DNA of 64,000 nucleotides from Adiantum capillus-veneris (lineage: Eukaryota > Streptophyta > Polypodiopsida > Polypodiales > Pteridaceae): contig CM043962.1 in assembly GCA_014529385.2 (NCBI GenBank), forward strand, positions 121,479,970 to 121,543,969, in the 5' to 3' direction. Position 1 is the first letter of the stretch, and each line of letters begins with the position of its first letter. The position numbers were made by a program, and so were the translations under genes. The notes under the pieces are model-generated. The model was not told the DNA's origin and did no database searches. It was given only the letters and a program-made list of their open reading frames with translations. Positions 10,445-21,921 of the stretch are shown in pieces.

Positions 10445-10580
10445 CAAATTTACATCTAGTTCACACCTACTTCACACCGAGTTCACACCAAATTTGGTGT
10501 GGTGTGCAGACCCTCCCAAATTCACACTTTGTTCACATTGAGTTCACACTAACTTCACACCAAATTTAGTGTGGTGCAAA
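10445..10580. repeat. Imperfect tandem TTCACAC-rich repeat with palindromic core
   Basis: Two imperfect units contain runs of (A/G)(G/C)TTCACAC followed by the palindrome CACCAAATTTGGTG, or its variant CACCAAATTTAGTG, and GTGTGGTG. No coding potential. It lies some 80 bp upstream of the SUFE1-upstream block. Confidence 0.7.
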
Positions 10581-10817
10581 ACTTCAAAGCACGCACACTT
10601 ATTGAGAGGACTTTTGCTCACATTTTGAGCTTAATAACCAAACAACAACCATATGTACTATTAGGTCTCTCCAATCTCATAAAAATAAAAATTCTTTCAA
10701 AACATATTAAGTGCACACTGCATAAGTGAAGAGTGAGTTTAGAAAATGAAAAGACAGATGAAGGTGGAAAGTCAAAAGACGAATAAAGATGGAAAGTCAA
10801 CAAACATTTTGAGTCCT

Positions 10818-10825
10818 TATAAATA
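10818..10825 (+). promoter_or_regulatory. Probable TATA box of SUFE1
   Basis: TATAAATA in CCTTATAAATAGGTG, conserved in the inverted copy of the block. It is 458 bp upstream of the chosen start codon. That would give a leader of about 420 nt, long but possible, or a 5' UTR intron (a CTTAG/GTAATATT donor-like site lies near 10998). The transcription start is not determined from sequence. Confidence 0.5.
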
Positions 10826-10888
10826 GGTGTTTCTCTGCTCTTTTTTTTTTTAGCGTTTTCTTTTTAGTTCTCTTTAGCGTTTTCCTTG

Positions 10889-10929
10889 CGCCCCCCCCCC
10901 CCCCCCCCCCCCCCCCCCGCCCCCTCCCC

Positions 10930-10974
<45 letters not shown>
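10889..10974. repeat. C homopolymer followed by (CT)n microsatellite
   Basis: A run of about 28 C's is followed by C/T-rich sequence and a (CT)n tract of about 44 bp. It sits between the TATA-like box and the SUFE1 start, so would lie in the leader. The inverted copy at 31864-31914 keeps the CT tract but has no long C run. Confidence 0.9.
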
Positions 10975-10976
<2 letters not shown>

Positions 10977-11275
10977 ATGGTGTATATGTCTTTCTTAGGT
11001 AATATTGTTGCAAATCTATGTGTTTCGCCATTGCTTGTCATTACGAGCTATAGATTAACACATCGTTTTTGTTGTTTTTGAGTGGAATCTTTGAATTGGG
11101 AGCATCTTTTATTTTTTCTGAAGCCATCAGAAGCACCTTTTATGTAGCCTAGGCTAGTGGAGGATTTTGCCGTTCCTTGCTTGCAATCTAGGCGATCCAG
11201 GGATCGATCCACCGACTTACACTGCGAGGGGCGCAGGAGGCTGGAGTCGTGCAGATCGAGCGAGGGTTTGCAGGT

Positions 11276-12379
11276 ATGCCTTCATCCTCCCTCCTTCCTG
11301 CATCTTCTGCCGCAGCCTTTTGTCGATACCATCGCCCATTTCTCGTCCTTTCTACCTCTGCTTCATCGTCCTTTCGCTCATCGTCATCTTCGTGGCCGAC
11401 TTTAGCCTGCTCCTTTTCCACCCGCAGATGCGCACATGTATTTTTCCTTCATTTTCCTCGGCATCGCCATGTCTGTAGAAGAACGGGCTACGAATTTGCA
11501 CGTCCCTTTCATGTCACCGTTGCAGCCTCCGCAACCACACAAGCTGTCGAAGATCTCCCATCCAAGCTTGCAGACATTGTTAAGCTCTTTCAGCTTGTTC
11601 CGGAACCTCGTGCCAAATATGAACAACTTCTCCACTATGGCAAGAAGCTCAAGCCTGTGCCAAAGGAATTTCAAACCCTAGAGAACAAGGTCCAGGGCTG
11701 TGTCTCGCAGGTTTGGGTGCGGGCATCCATTGATGAGGAAAGACGTGTTTATTTTGAAGCTGAATCTGATTCTCTGCTTACTAAGGGCCTTGCTGCCCTC
11801 CTTGTTGAGGGCCTTTCTGGCGCCCCAGCGGCTGACATACTCCAAATTTCTCCTGATTTTATTCAAATGCTAGGGCTTAATCAGAGCTTGACACCTTCGC
11901 GCAGTAATGGGTTTCTCAACATGTTGAAATTAATGCAGAAGAAGACGTTGCAGCTGGCTATGGAGGCTGAGGGTACTAGGGTGTCAAATGCAGCTGTATC
12001 GAAGGTCACAAGCAGAAATGATGAAAGTTCAGTAGAAAAAGTCATTGAGGTTAAGGAGCCAATGAACGGTGGGGGAACAAGCGGACTCAGGGAAGCCAAA
12101 ACCAGGCAAGAGATCATCAAGCAAAAGATTGAAACTGCACTTGACCCTGTTGTTTTGGAGGTGCAAGATGTATCGTATCAACATGCAGGCCATGCTGGAG
12201 TGGAGCGAGGTGCATCCGAAACACATTTCAACTTAAAGATTGTCTCTCCTGCGTTTGAGGGCAAAACCCTTGTAAAGCGGCACCGTTTGGTGTACGACCT
12301 TCTTCAAGAGGAGTTACAGAATGGCCTTCATGCCCTTTCGATTGTAGCCAAAACACCTGCTGAAGCAGAAAAGGTATAA
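11276..12379 (+). CDS. SUFE1: Chloroplast SufE-BolA fusion protein, cysteine desulfurase activator
   Basis: A single-exon gene of 367 aa. Residues 1 to about 85 are Ser/Arg-rich with few acidic residues, a plastid (possibly also mitochondrial) transit peptide. Residues about 95-235 are a SufE domain (KLADIVKLFQLVPEPRAKYE, LKPVPKEF, VQGCVSQVW) with the sulfur-accepting Cys at residue 142. A variable linker follows, then a BolA domain at about 276-362 (THFNLKIVSPAFEGKTLVKR, GLHALSIVAKTP). By family knowledge, SufE binds the plastid cysteine desulfurase, activates it and passes persulfide sulfur to the SUF scaffold for Fe-S clusters; BolA is tied to monothiol glutaredoxins. The SufE-BolA order and length match plant SufE1. 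Start: the frame extends to a GTG at 11249 and a stop at 11189, and the first ATG is 11276. There are no internal stops; it looks functional. Confidence 0.95.
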   Translation: MPSSSLLPASSAAAFCRYHRPFLVLSTSASSSFRSSSSSWPTLACSFSTRRCAHVFFLHFPRHRHVCRRTGYEFARPFHVTVAASATTQAVEDLPSKLADIVKLFQLVPEPRAKYEQLLHYGKKLKPVPKEFQTLENKVQGCVSQVWVRASIDEERRVYFEAESDSLLTKGLAALLVEGLSGAPAADILQISPDFIQMLGLNQSLTPSRSNGFLNMLKLMQKKTLQLAMEAEGTRVSNAAVSKVTSRNDESSVEKVIEVKEPMNGGGTSGLREAKTRQEIIKQKIETALDPVVLEVQDVSYQHAGHAGVERGASETHFNLKIVSPAFEGKTLVKRHRLVYDLLQEELQNGLHALSIVAKTPAEAEKV

Positions 12380-13913
12380 GATTAGCCCTGAGAATGAGTT
12401 ATTTTTGTCTATTGATTGTGTCTACCTTCTTGAAGTATTACACCGCATTGCAATCTCAAACCTTAAGAGATTGAGATCATGATTGGGAAGAGTTGAAGAG
12501 ATTCTTGCACTTTGCTTCAGCATCTGGCAAAAGACTTTTGCCATAGCATAATGAGCAGTGGCTGGAGGCATGAAAGGCTGGGCTTCAGCGTATTACTTAC
12601 TGGAGTCGGCCTTCTCCAATTGAAGGTTTGATATTATTTGTGCAGCAATATATGCAAAATTTGGAGTAGTGTTCAGGTTCATGCGTTTGTGTACGAAGTC
12701 TTTTAATAGTCTCAAGATCCACCAATTTAATAAGTTTATAAACCCATTTTATTACTGCAACATGACATGAAAACTTCGTGTTTGATTTTATTTTGACATT
12801 GGTCCCCGCTTTATTAGAACTTGCATCCAGTTGTTACTTAACCTACAAATGTCACACAGTTGATTGGCATATTATCCTTCCAGTTAAAGTGCAGTTTTAA
12901 GGTTTACCATGTATATGAGTTTGTACTATTGTTAGGATGAATGCTGTTGGACCCGCCGAGGAGGGAACTGGTTTTTGATGCTGTAGTTACTTACTTTCTC
13001 ATTTGTCATAAGCAAAGGTTGGAGTCTTATTGGACATGATTTACGGGCAAGTTACCTGATAACTGTGTCAATATTGAAGATTTTTGACAAGCGCCAATGG
13101 TGCTGGTTTAAGTTTCGTGGATTAAGAATCAGGCGACAGTCTTGATTAACCAGGAAGATCTTGGCATCAAAGTACAATGGTTCAAGCATTCTGTTGCTTA
13201 TATATTAGGGCGTGTTGTGAGCATATGAAAAGTATTGTGTGGATGCAGGCTACCTCGTCAACTTTTGGTTAGCTCATGAAGTAACCTCATTACAGCAAAA
13301 TTATGAGTATTCATTGTGGTTCATATCCCGTACTTTTCATTCTCTCTTATCGTTGGCCCTTTTGTGGCTTGCATTGTTTGTTCTGGAATCACCACCATGT
13401 TCTGTGAGAATGAGAGAGTATGTTTGCAGCTCCCTTCAGTTCTAGCTTATTACAAGCATGTTGCCTGCATTGATTTTTAGCACAATTGAAAGCCACCAGA
13501 GAATCAAATAATAAAACCTTCTTTACCAGCGAGCATGTCATTAAACCATTGGTAAGGTAAGCAAAGAGTGGAGAATTCTGTCATTTTTCAACATTAATAT
13601 TGTATTGTATTCGTTTGGCAAGATATCCATCCTAATGAGCTAAATTGAGCACCATAAGCGCAACTTACACCCATTTGTTCTTGAACTTACCTTTGGTGTA
13701 GCTCTTACGGTGGAAAAGGCTTCACTTGAAATCCAACTATGCAAAGTTGTACACCTCATCTTTTACCCACCCTTCCATGGGTAATATCAAATGAGAGCAC
13801 AGATGATAATTGGTGCACTATCGCTTGGACTCGGTTTGGGTTAGTTGTAATGGTACTTGTTTTTTTGTTTCATGATTGGTAGATAATGAAAATCATGTTC
13901 GAGCAATAAGTAG
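12380..13913. other. SUFE1 3' flank and intergenic sequence
   Basis: It follows the SUFE1 TAA directly. AT-rich, no recognisable coding sequence. The short plus-strand frame at 13239-13445 has no domain. The 3' UTR end cannot be fixed; AATAAA-like signals occur, for example near 13508. Confidence 0.5.
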
Positions 13914-14110
13914 TTACTATGGCCACTTCTAGTTGTGTGGGTGAGTACAAGGTACCTTTAAATGCCTCGTGGCTGATTTAGGGGTTCGATGCCAACACCA
14001 TCTACATTGATAGCCAAAGTGCATCGGCCATTGTAAGGAGACCAACTTTACATTTCGACACAGCACATAGAGATGCAGTGTTATTGTGTTAGGGTGTAGT
14101 GCACCAACCA
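13914..14110 (+). pseudogene. Copia RNase H relic
   Basis: Decayed but recognisable against Copia-2 RNase H: CTATGGCCACTTCTAGTTGT (ATSSC), GTGAGTAC (EY), GTGGCTGATTTAGGGGTTCG (ADLGV), CCAACACCATCTACA, ATAGCCAAAGTGCATCGGCC (SQSA) and ACAGCACATAGAG (TKHIE). Several small deletions break the frame. It is an orphan fragment with no LTR next to it, older than Copia-2 by its divergence. Confidence 0.78.
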
Positions 14111-14474
14111 AACCTCAACAACATATTGATAGCAATCTCATAAAGGTAGGGCCCTCTGAATGTGAATGTCTTTAATGCAACGTAATGATAAAGATGCGAG
14201 GTTGCCGTTTCATCTTGAGCACGTGATCATTATTAATTAAATCTTCAAGTACCCATCCCCCAATTCTCTCTGCTTTACGAAACACGACCATATTTTTTGA
14301 AGCCCGTTGTGCTTGTGTTTGCTTTGATTGCTAAATTCCTACAAAACTACTAGGAACTTGGCTCAAGGGGGTTGTCACTGCCTTACATAACGTGCCTTTG
14401 TAGGGTATTTACAAAACCACTTTGCTACATGAATATATTGACAACTCTTATTTGATAAATTGATGGAAGTTTTT

Positions 14475-14580
14475 CAAAATGGAATCCCTCTTGTTAATGT
14501 ATCTCTGTTAAATCACGTAAAATTTGAAAAATGGAAACCCTCTTGTTAATGTATCTCTGTTAAATCGCGTAAAATTTGCC
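14475..14580. repeat. Two-copy direct repeat of about 53 bp
   Basis: The phrase AAAATGGAATCCCTCTTGTT...GTAAAATTTG occurs twice back to back with very few differences (ATCACG versus ATCGCG). A simple tandem duplication in non-coding DNA. Confidence 0.88.
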
Positions 14581-15748
14581 TTTGCAATTCTTAAAAGCAA
14601 AAGTCACCGTTCTTTCTTCACCTCCTCTGTCGGCACTCATTAATAGAATGCTTTGGTTGACAACAATGATGACATTCCATAGCCCTCCCTCTTGATGCTC
14701 TTGATTTGCGATTCACATGAGCAATGCGAGATGGGGAGCTTATCTCTTGGATATCGATGATGCTAGAACTTGGAAGTAACACTTTGATGAATGCCTTGAG
14801 TGCTTCTACAGTCTCTCCTTCTTCAGTCCTTCAATTTGAAAAATCTTGTAGCCACTTGTCTATGATTGATGGCATGCATTGTTACTCTTTGTTGATTGAA
14901 GGTCTTTGCAAAGCCCTCCTCAGTGGGGACACCAAATGAGAGGCGAAATTGTAACATAGACCGGGTGGCCTCTACACCAAGACTATGTACGATGGCCTCA
15001 TCATAGGAGGTACACAATAGGGGCACCACCTAGCAAGATATGTGGCTAGGACGCATACATATACACAATCAAACATGCCATGGAAAACAATTTTAAGATC
15101 CACGCCCAAGTGTAGGATGGGGTGGTTGGAAAACAAGTTGAGAGAAATGGTGAGTGAGTGAGAATGGGCTTACTACTCGTGCATGTAATAAGGAAGATAA
15201 TGAGGTAAGGGAAACATGCAAGTATGTTGACTTCCCATACCAGAGGTGGCGAATCCGCACACCTTAAGATGCAAGTAGCAAGATGATAGGAATATGAGAG
15301 GGAGAGAGAGAGTGTGTACGATAGTGAATCCGCATACCGCAACATAAGCAAAATGGAAAGAAACAAGCATAAAACATACTCACAATGAAGTATATATCAA
15401 ACGACACAAGGCTGGTATGGCACCAAGATGGAGTGTGTTGGTTGCTTGCAAAATATGAATACAATAGGTAACATAGGGCAAGAAGCTGAGAAGGGGACAA
15501 GACCGTAGGACGCATAATGGATGGATGGGAGTTGATGGCGAGGAATATCATGAGTGTATCCATCATTCTTCTTCTTGAAATCGTACCTTCAATCCTTTGT
15601 TACAAGAGGATGGAGACATGGTGCTCATTTTGTGCATGGTGATGGTGTTGTGATTATGTGATTAGGGTTCATGCTACTAGCATGTAGCACAAGGGTGTGT
15701 ATGTGTAGGTATGTGGGCATGTGGGTATGGGATAGTGTGCATATGGGG

Positions 15749-15789
<41 letters not shown>

Positions 15790-16913
15790 GTAGGTATCTG
15801 TTTACAAAAGAGAAGACCTTCTTTTATAAGCCAAGAGAGTGATTAGGAAAAATATTATGAGCAAGAGGGGTTATTACAAAGTAACCTCAATTAGAGGCCT
15901 TCTACCAATGAGAGAGCTCTGTATGTCCTGCTTATTAACCAATTTCCTCCTAATCACCTTCGTCATGGCGAGCTTTGTCTCCATGCCACCTTCCATAGCT
16001 TGAGTTCCTTATAATATTTGAGAGAATCTTGATAAAATAAGAGAAAATCAAGAAAGAATGGAGAGAAACCTATAAGAAATTGTGTGTAGATTTAGATAAT
16101 CATGACTTCTTTCCATGTGAACAGATAGACTCCACCATTTCAGCCATATCTCCCAAACCATAGCTTCAAAATCATGAAAAAAACAGCAACAGAAAGATCA
16201 GCGTCTTTAGATCTCCTTCCATGTGCCACTCCACTGTGTAAGAGCCCATGCCCTCCACATTCAGTTTCTTTCCATTTCTTTGTTCGCTTATTATTTTTGG
16301 GATGCTAGTATGATAAAAAACCCAATTCAATACAATAAAGTTTCAACTGGCACTTGAAAAGATAATTTTAAGCCTTTTGGAATACGCATTTCGAAGCATA
16401 CAAGTAAATGTAATGTTAATTGAGCTTGAACATAAAGTTTTTTCTTAGATTGCACACTAAAGTTTATAGGATCATCTGGTCCAATGCTTGCATCCAAAGA
16501 TTTGTTCATGAGTGTGATTATGACTCGCACAACCTTTGCCTCCTTTATAAGCTCACACTCATCTAGCTTGATGTCAAACTTTATGATACTGTTGCACTCT
16601 TCGAGAGTAACATTAAACAACTCCACAATGTATGTTTGCAAAGCGATTAAATCACAAAAAATATTGTTATACTTGACATATACCATTTCCTCTTCTTTTA
16701 CTGATCTGTACGTTCAATCGATGTGACAAGGACTACCCAAAATTTGAAGCATCTCCTCATTAACGTCCCCTTTTATTTTTTGAATTGAGAAAGGGTTTTA
16801 AAGTAGGGTGTGCTTGATATGAATATTTTTATCTTGTGTCTCCGCAAACTTGAGTACTAGGAGTTAGGATACTAAACCCTTTCTTAATTAAATAGAAACT
16901 ACTAATGACACGT
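14581..16913. other. Intergenic, no gene recognised; (GT)n at 15751-15788
   Basis: Low-complexity AG/GT-rich DNA with a GT microsatellite. A minus-strand frame at 16327-16686 (119 aa, ending ...GLKLSFQVPVETLLY) is open but matches no family I recognise. It has no clear promoter, and its base composition is like its surroundings. I do not call it a gene. Confidence 0.45.
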
Positions 16914-18193
<1,280 letters not shown>

Positions 18194-18216
18194 TTATTTT
18201 GGTGCCCCCATGGAGG
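18194..18216 (+). promoter_or_regulatory. Possible Gypsy-2 primer-binding site
   Basis: TTTTGGTGCCCCCATGG directly follows the presumed LTR end. It resembles the TTTGGCGCC-type primer site of plant Tat/Athila elements. The assignment is tentative because no perfect tRNA match can be shown here. Confidence 0.35.
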
Positions 18217-19133
18217 ATCTTCTTTGAGTACCTTCAGCTTCGGGATTACAGGTTGCAGATTATAGGTTACAAGTACAGGTACAAGTACATGTGATACACA
18301 CAGGTACATGTAGCTGGAGTAGAGTGGTATATTGGCAAGTGGGAGTCACTTGCAGCTGCCGTGGGTATGCATCATTTGGCGCCTGTTTAAGGGCATTGTC
18401 TTGCGTTGTATGTTACTTGTGGATACATGCCTTTATGGTATTTGCATAAACCTTCGTGAGAGGGTTGTGGTGAGGTTTTATTGAGCTTGTAGGATTCTCA
18501 AGTGTGAGATCCTTTTGGTGATACAGGTGACTGGAGCACCCTTTTCGTGACCTCGTCATAGGCTATGCACTAGTGATTCCTACTTGATGCTTGGGTACCA
18601 TTCTTGGTAGGTTATGCATATATATACAGTCGATATTTTGGATTTTTACTGCTCTAATTTTAGGGAAACTTTGCCAAAATTTTTCCAAGTTGTGATGACT
18701 AGCTTTTTGGTCTTTTGAGCCATTTATGTTGTTATGCTGCTGAAATTCTGGCAAAATTAGAGGGTAATTAGTCAAGTGTGCTTTATTGGGAGCTACATGG
18801 ATGGATTTTAATGGATAATCACGATGGACCTCAGTTCACTCTTTTTCATTTTGCACAAAGAATCCAGATAAATGTTCATGTGGACAGGAAGATTAATTAC
18901 CAATAGCGCATAGTCTTTATGTTTGGGCCAAGAAGATTAAGAGAGATACAAGAATCTCCTTTGCCTCTTGTTATTCAGATGATTAACTATACAAACTCAT
19001 TTGATATGCATGTGTTCATCCTTTTCTAAAGCTTGAGCTCCATTGAAGTTTTTGCGGATCGAGTCAGTAATTTTTTTTGGGTTCTTGCACCTATGTTAGA
19101 AGGGGTTCTCAAAGCATCGAAACTTAGGTAGCC
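18217..19133 (+). other. Gypsy-2 untranslated leader
   Basis: Non-coding stretch between primer site and gag, with no recognisable frame. A long leader is usual for this kind of element. Confidence 0.5.
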
Positions 19134-19520
19134 ATGGATTTCTCTTATCCGGAATTTCATAGAAGAAGTGATGAAGATGTGGAAGAATCTTTGGAAAAGA
19201 TGGAGGTTGCCTGCATTAGCAGCCAGATTGATGATCCGGTGCATATGTTACGTCTTCTCCACATTTGTTTGAAGAGTGATGCACAAGTGTGGCCCAAAAA
19301 AGCATTTGAAGAGGAGTTGCGTGCGGTTGATCCACTTGTGAGATTAAGTTGGGACAATCTACGACATGGATTGAAAGTGGAGTTTGTGAAGACAAAAGAT
19401 CCTGACAAATTGTGGCAAGAAGTACAGAGTTTGGTGCAAAGGGAAGGTGAGCCAGTAGATGCGTACATATATAAGTTTTCAATGGCATGGGAGTGGATGT
19501 GCAAGGCCTTAGCACCATAG
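19134..19520 (+). pseudogene. Gypsy-2 gag, N-terminal part
   Basis: The frame starts MDFSYPEFHRRSDEDVEESL and contains a retrotransposon Gag core (DAQVWPKKAFEEELRAVDPL, then WDNLRHGLKVEFVKTKDPDK, LWQEVQSLVQREGEPVDAYI, KFSMAWEWMCKALAP). It would form the virus-like particle shell. It is cut off at the junction with Gypsy-1. The continuation lies after 23561 (TYEDALDVERNKEWKLRRMS), and some 30-40 residues appear to be missing between the two parts. Confidence 0.82.
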
Positions 19521-19524
19521 GTAC

Positions 19525-21519
19525 CAAAGCTGGTGTATGTACAATGGGAATAGTGTTACCCATTTCCTTAGCATCTATATACATGCCTTTTTCCCTGAAC
19601 TTAAAGGAGATTCTCCTTTCAGGAAATTTAACATCGGCAGCCAGGCGGTCAAACCATGGTGCCCCTAGGATTACATCCTCATGCTTGAGAGGAGAAATAA
19701 AGAAGTCCTCTTTGTCCACATAGCCTTGGACATGAAGCCTCAATTTCCCGATTAAGGGAGTGACTGAAGCTTCTTGCCCCTTGAAGGCACTCTCTGCGGG
19801 TAGGACATCTCCCATCTCGTAGGGTTGTATGCCTAGCTTGGTAGCCAACTCTATAGATATAAAATTGTGAGTAGAACCAGGGTCAAAGAGAATAAAAGCA
19901 TCATGTTCTCTTACCTTTCCCCAAGCATGGCATAGAGGAGATCCTTTGTGGTGAGTTTGGTGAGTCTCCTCCTCTTGGATTTCAACCAAGGAAGCTCTAG
20001 GAGGATCTTGGCTGTTGTTCTTTTGGGGACAAGCACAATACACATGCCCTTGTTCGCCGCACTTGAAGCACCGGTTATCCTTGCGATAACGCTCAAGCTC
20101 TTCAGGAGAGAGTTTATTCTTACCTTTGTAAACTCCCTTCTCTTTAGCTTTGTTGGAGTTGCCCTTAGGAGACTTTTGGACATTGTCCTTCCCCTTAGGC
20201 TCATTCGAACCCTTGTTTTCCGTGGGCTTATTATTTCTTTTAGCCCCCGTTTGGAAATTGATTCGAGAGGCCACCATAGTATGGTGTATTACCGCTGATA
20301 TGGTACGTCACCTTTGGGAGTTGACATACTCTGCCATTTCTTCGGTTAAGCCCGCACAAAATTGTTGCTTTTGCTCTCCAAAATCCAACTTTTTGAAGAC
20401 AGTGGCTTTGAGTTGTAGGTCCCAAAACTTGTCTACATATTTGTGGATGGATTCATAGGGAGAGAGATTTAAACTTCGCCATTCGGTGAGTACTTTGTCT
20501 TTGGCATCGGTGGCCAAAAACTGCTTCATAATGGAAGCTCTTAAAGCTTTCCATGTTCGTGGAGCTTCACCGTTGGCTCGTAGGCTAGACCACCATTGCC
20601 TGGCGGACTTTTGAAAGTGCATAGCTACATGGCATAGCTTAGAGGACTCCGTGAAGCCCTCATCTCCAAACGCCGCATCGAATTGCTGGATAAAGGCCAA
20701 GACTTTGTCCGTAGCACCAAAGGTACCATCATAAGTAAGGAAAGAGATGCTCTTCCCTCCCTCTTTGAATTTCTTCAGCTTGGATGACCTCTTCCATGCG
20801 GCATAGGATTTCCTATGGCCTCTTCTTTTTGATGGTTCAAAGGTTGCACCATCACTTTCTTCAGAAGGTGAAGAATTTGAAGAAGGTGGAGAAGAGGATG
20901 ACCTCTTTCTCGCCTTTTTCTTGTCTTGATCTTCGTCGTCTTTACCATCACTTTCATAAGAGGAAGAGGATGAAGAAGATGGAGAAGAGGGTGTCCTCTT
21001 TCTCGCCTTTTTCTTCTCTTGCTTTTTATCATCCCTCTTTGAATTATGGCATGGAGAAGAGTGTGATGGTCTTCTCCGCTTTGGTGGTGATGGAGAGCGT
21101 TTAGCCCGCCGTCTTCGTGGAGCCATCTCCGTCGAGGTGGCGGGAGACTCACTTCTTTCTCGTTCCTTCGGTGGAGGCTCTTGAGTTCTCCTTTGGGAAG
21201 GAGATGCATCATCAAGAAGTAAATTCTTGAGCCCTTCGTACAGATTCTCTTCTTCTTCCCGAATCGGAGAGAGACCTCTTTTGGGAGTCTCACAAGGAGG
21301 CTTCCTAGATGTTCTCTCGTCATGGTGATGAGCTTGGAGAATCCCGTGAGCACGGAGCTGCTGTTGCACTTTGCTTTGGAGAGATGGATTGCCCATGGCT
21401 TGTTGAAGCCTAGAAACAAGATAGTTAACAAGCATTGAAGCATCATTAGTAGCTTGCTCATGAGCAAAATCAAAGTTATCAACATTAATTTCACTCTCTT
21501 TACTATTGTCAGCAGCCAT
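19525..21519 (-). pseudogene. Gypsy-1 gag-protease, one internal stop, 3' truncated
   Basis: From the Met at 21519: an N-terminal region (MAADNSKESEINVDNFDFAH), then an unusual Arg/Ser/Lys-rich block of some 110 residues (RRRRAKRSPSPPKRRRPSHS and two runs of KKKARKR with poly-Ser). The capsid core follows (SARQWWSSLRANGEAPRTWK, ESIHKYVDKFWDLQLKA). A TGA at 20308-20310 interrupts it. The same frame then continues with a CCHC zinc knuckle (CFKCGEQGHVYCAC) and the protease active site LFDPGSTHNFIS. The homologous Gypsy-4 fragment has a sense codon at the TGA. Sequence after the protease is lost. Confidence 0.88.
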
Positions 21520-21908
21520 TCTAACAACTTTTAGGTGTGCTTTGGCACTTCAAGCCCTAGTTGCTACTCCTCTTTACCCCTTTAGAAAAAGCACTCAAGC
21601 TATTGTACCCACGGCTCGAATACCATTAATTGCAAGGAATAGAAGAGAGGGTCTTTCGACACCAAAACAACACCGGCTCCTATCAAGCTTCTAATAGCTC
21701 AATAGTGGTTAAGCCATAGGAAAGCCCCGTAGGACTCCACTATTAAGACCATAGCTCTCGACGGTGATGCCCCGTTAACTGCACGAAGGCAAGCGCACTG
21801 CAAGGCTGAAAAATCCCTATTCTACTTAGTCACAGGAAATTAATAATACCAACCATTTATAGCTAGTTTGAGGACCTCCGTTCTTGAGCGAGAAAATAGA
21901 AACCTTGT

Positions 21909-21921
21909 GCTCTGATACCAA
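21909..21921 (-). promoter_or_regulatory. Gypsy-1 primer-binding site
   Basis: On the minus strand TTGGTATCAGAGCA follows the LTR end ...TGTTACA. TGGTATCAGAGC is the standard complement of the plant initiator Met tRNA 3' end. Confidence 0.85.

Larger units (their letters stand above)
10660..11140 (+). repeat. SUFE1-upstream block with an inverted copy at 31690-32161
   Basis: This block runs from ATTAGGTCTC to about AGAAGCACCTTTT. It is matched along its length by the minus strand of 31690-32161: the GAAGGTGGAAAGTCAAAAGAC units, TATAAATAGGTGTTTCTCTG, the CT-rich tract and ATTAGGTAATATT-like leader are shared. Homology stops sharply at both ends. It is either a mobile or repeat sequence that now supplies the SUFE1 promoter, or a duplicated promoter fragment. 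Confidence 0.85.

Noticed and set aside
11249-11275. Upstream GTG start for SUFE1
   Set aside because: Nuclear plant genes start at ATG. The first in-frame ATG after the stop at 11189 is 11276, and it leaves a normal transit peptide.
11157-11478. Overlapping frames on both strands at the SUFE1 5' end
   Set aside because: Shadows of the Ser/Arg-rich transit-peptide coding sequence; no domain and no own context.
16327-16686. 119-aa minus-strand open frame
   Set aside because: No recognised family, no promoter or neighbour evidence. A profile search or RNA-seq coverage could revive it.
19216-19515. Continuation of the Gypsy-1 frame beyond its truncation
   Set aside because: Past the junction it is antisense of Gypsy-2 gag, so the apparent fusion protein is accidental.
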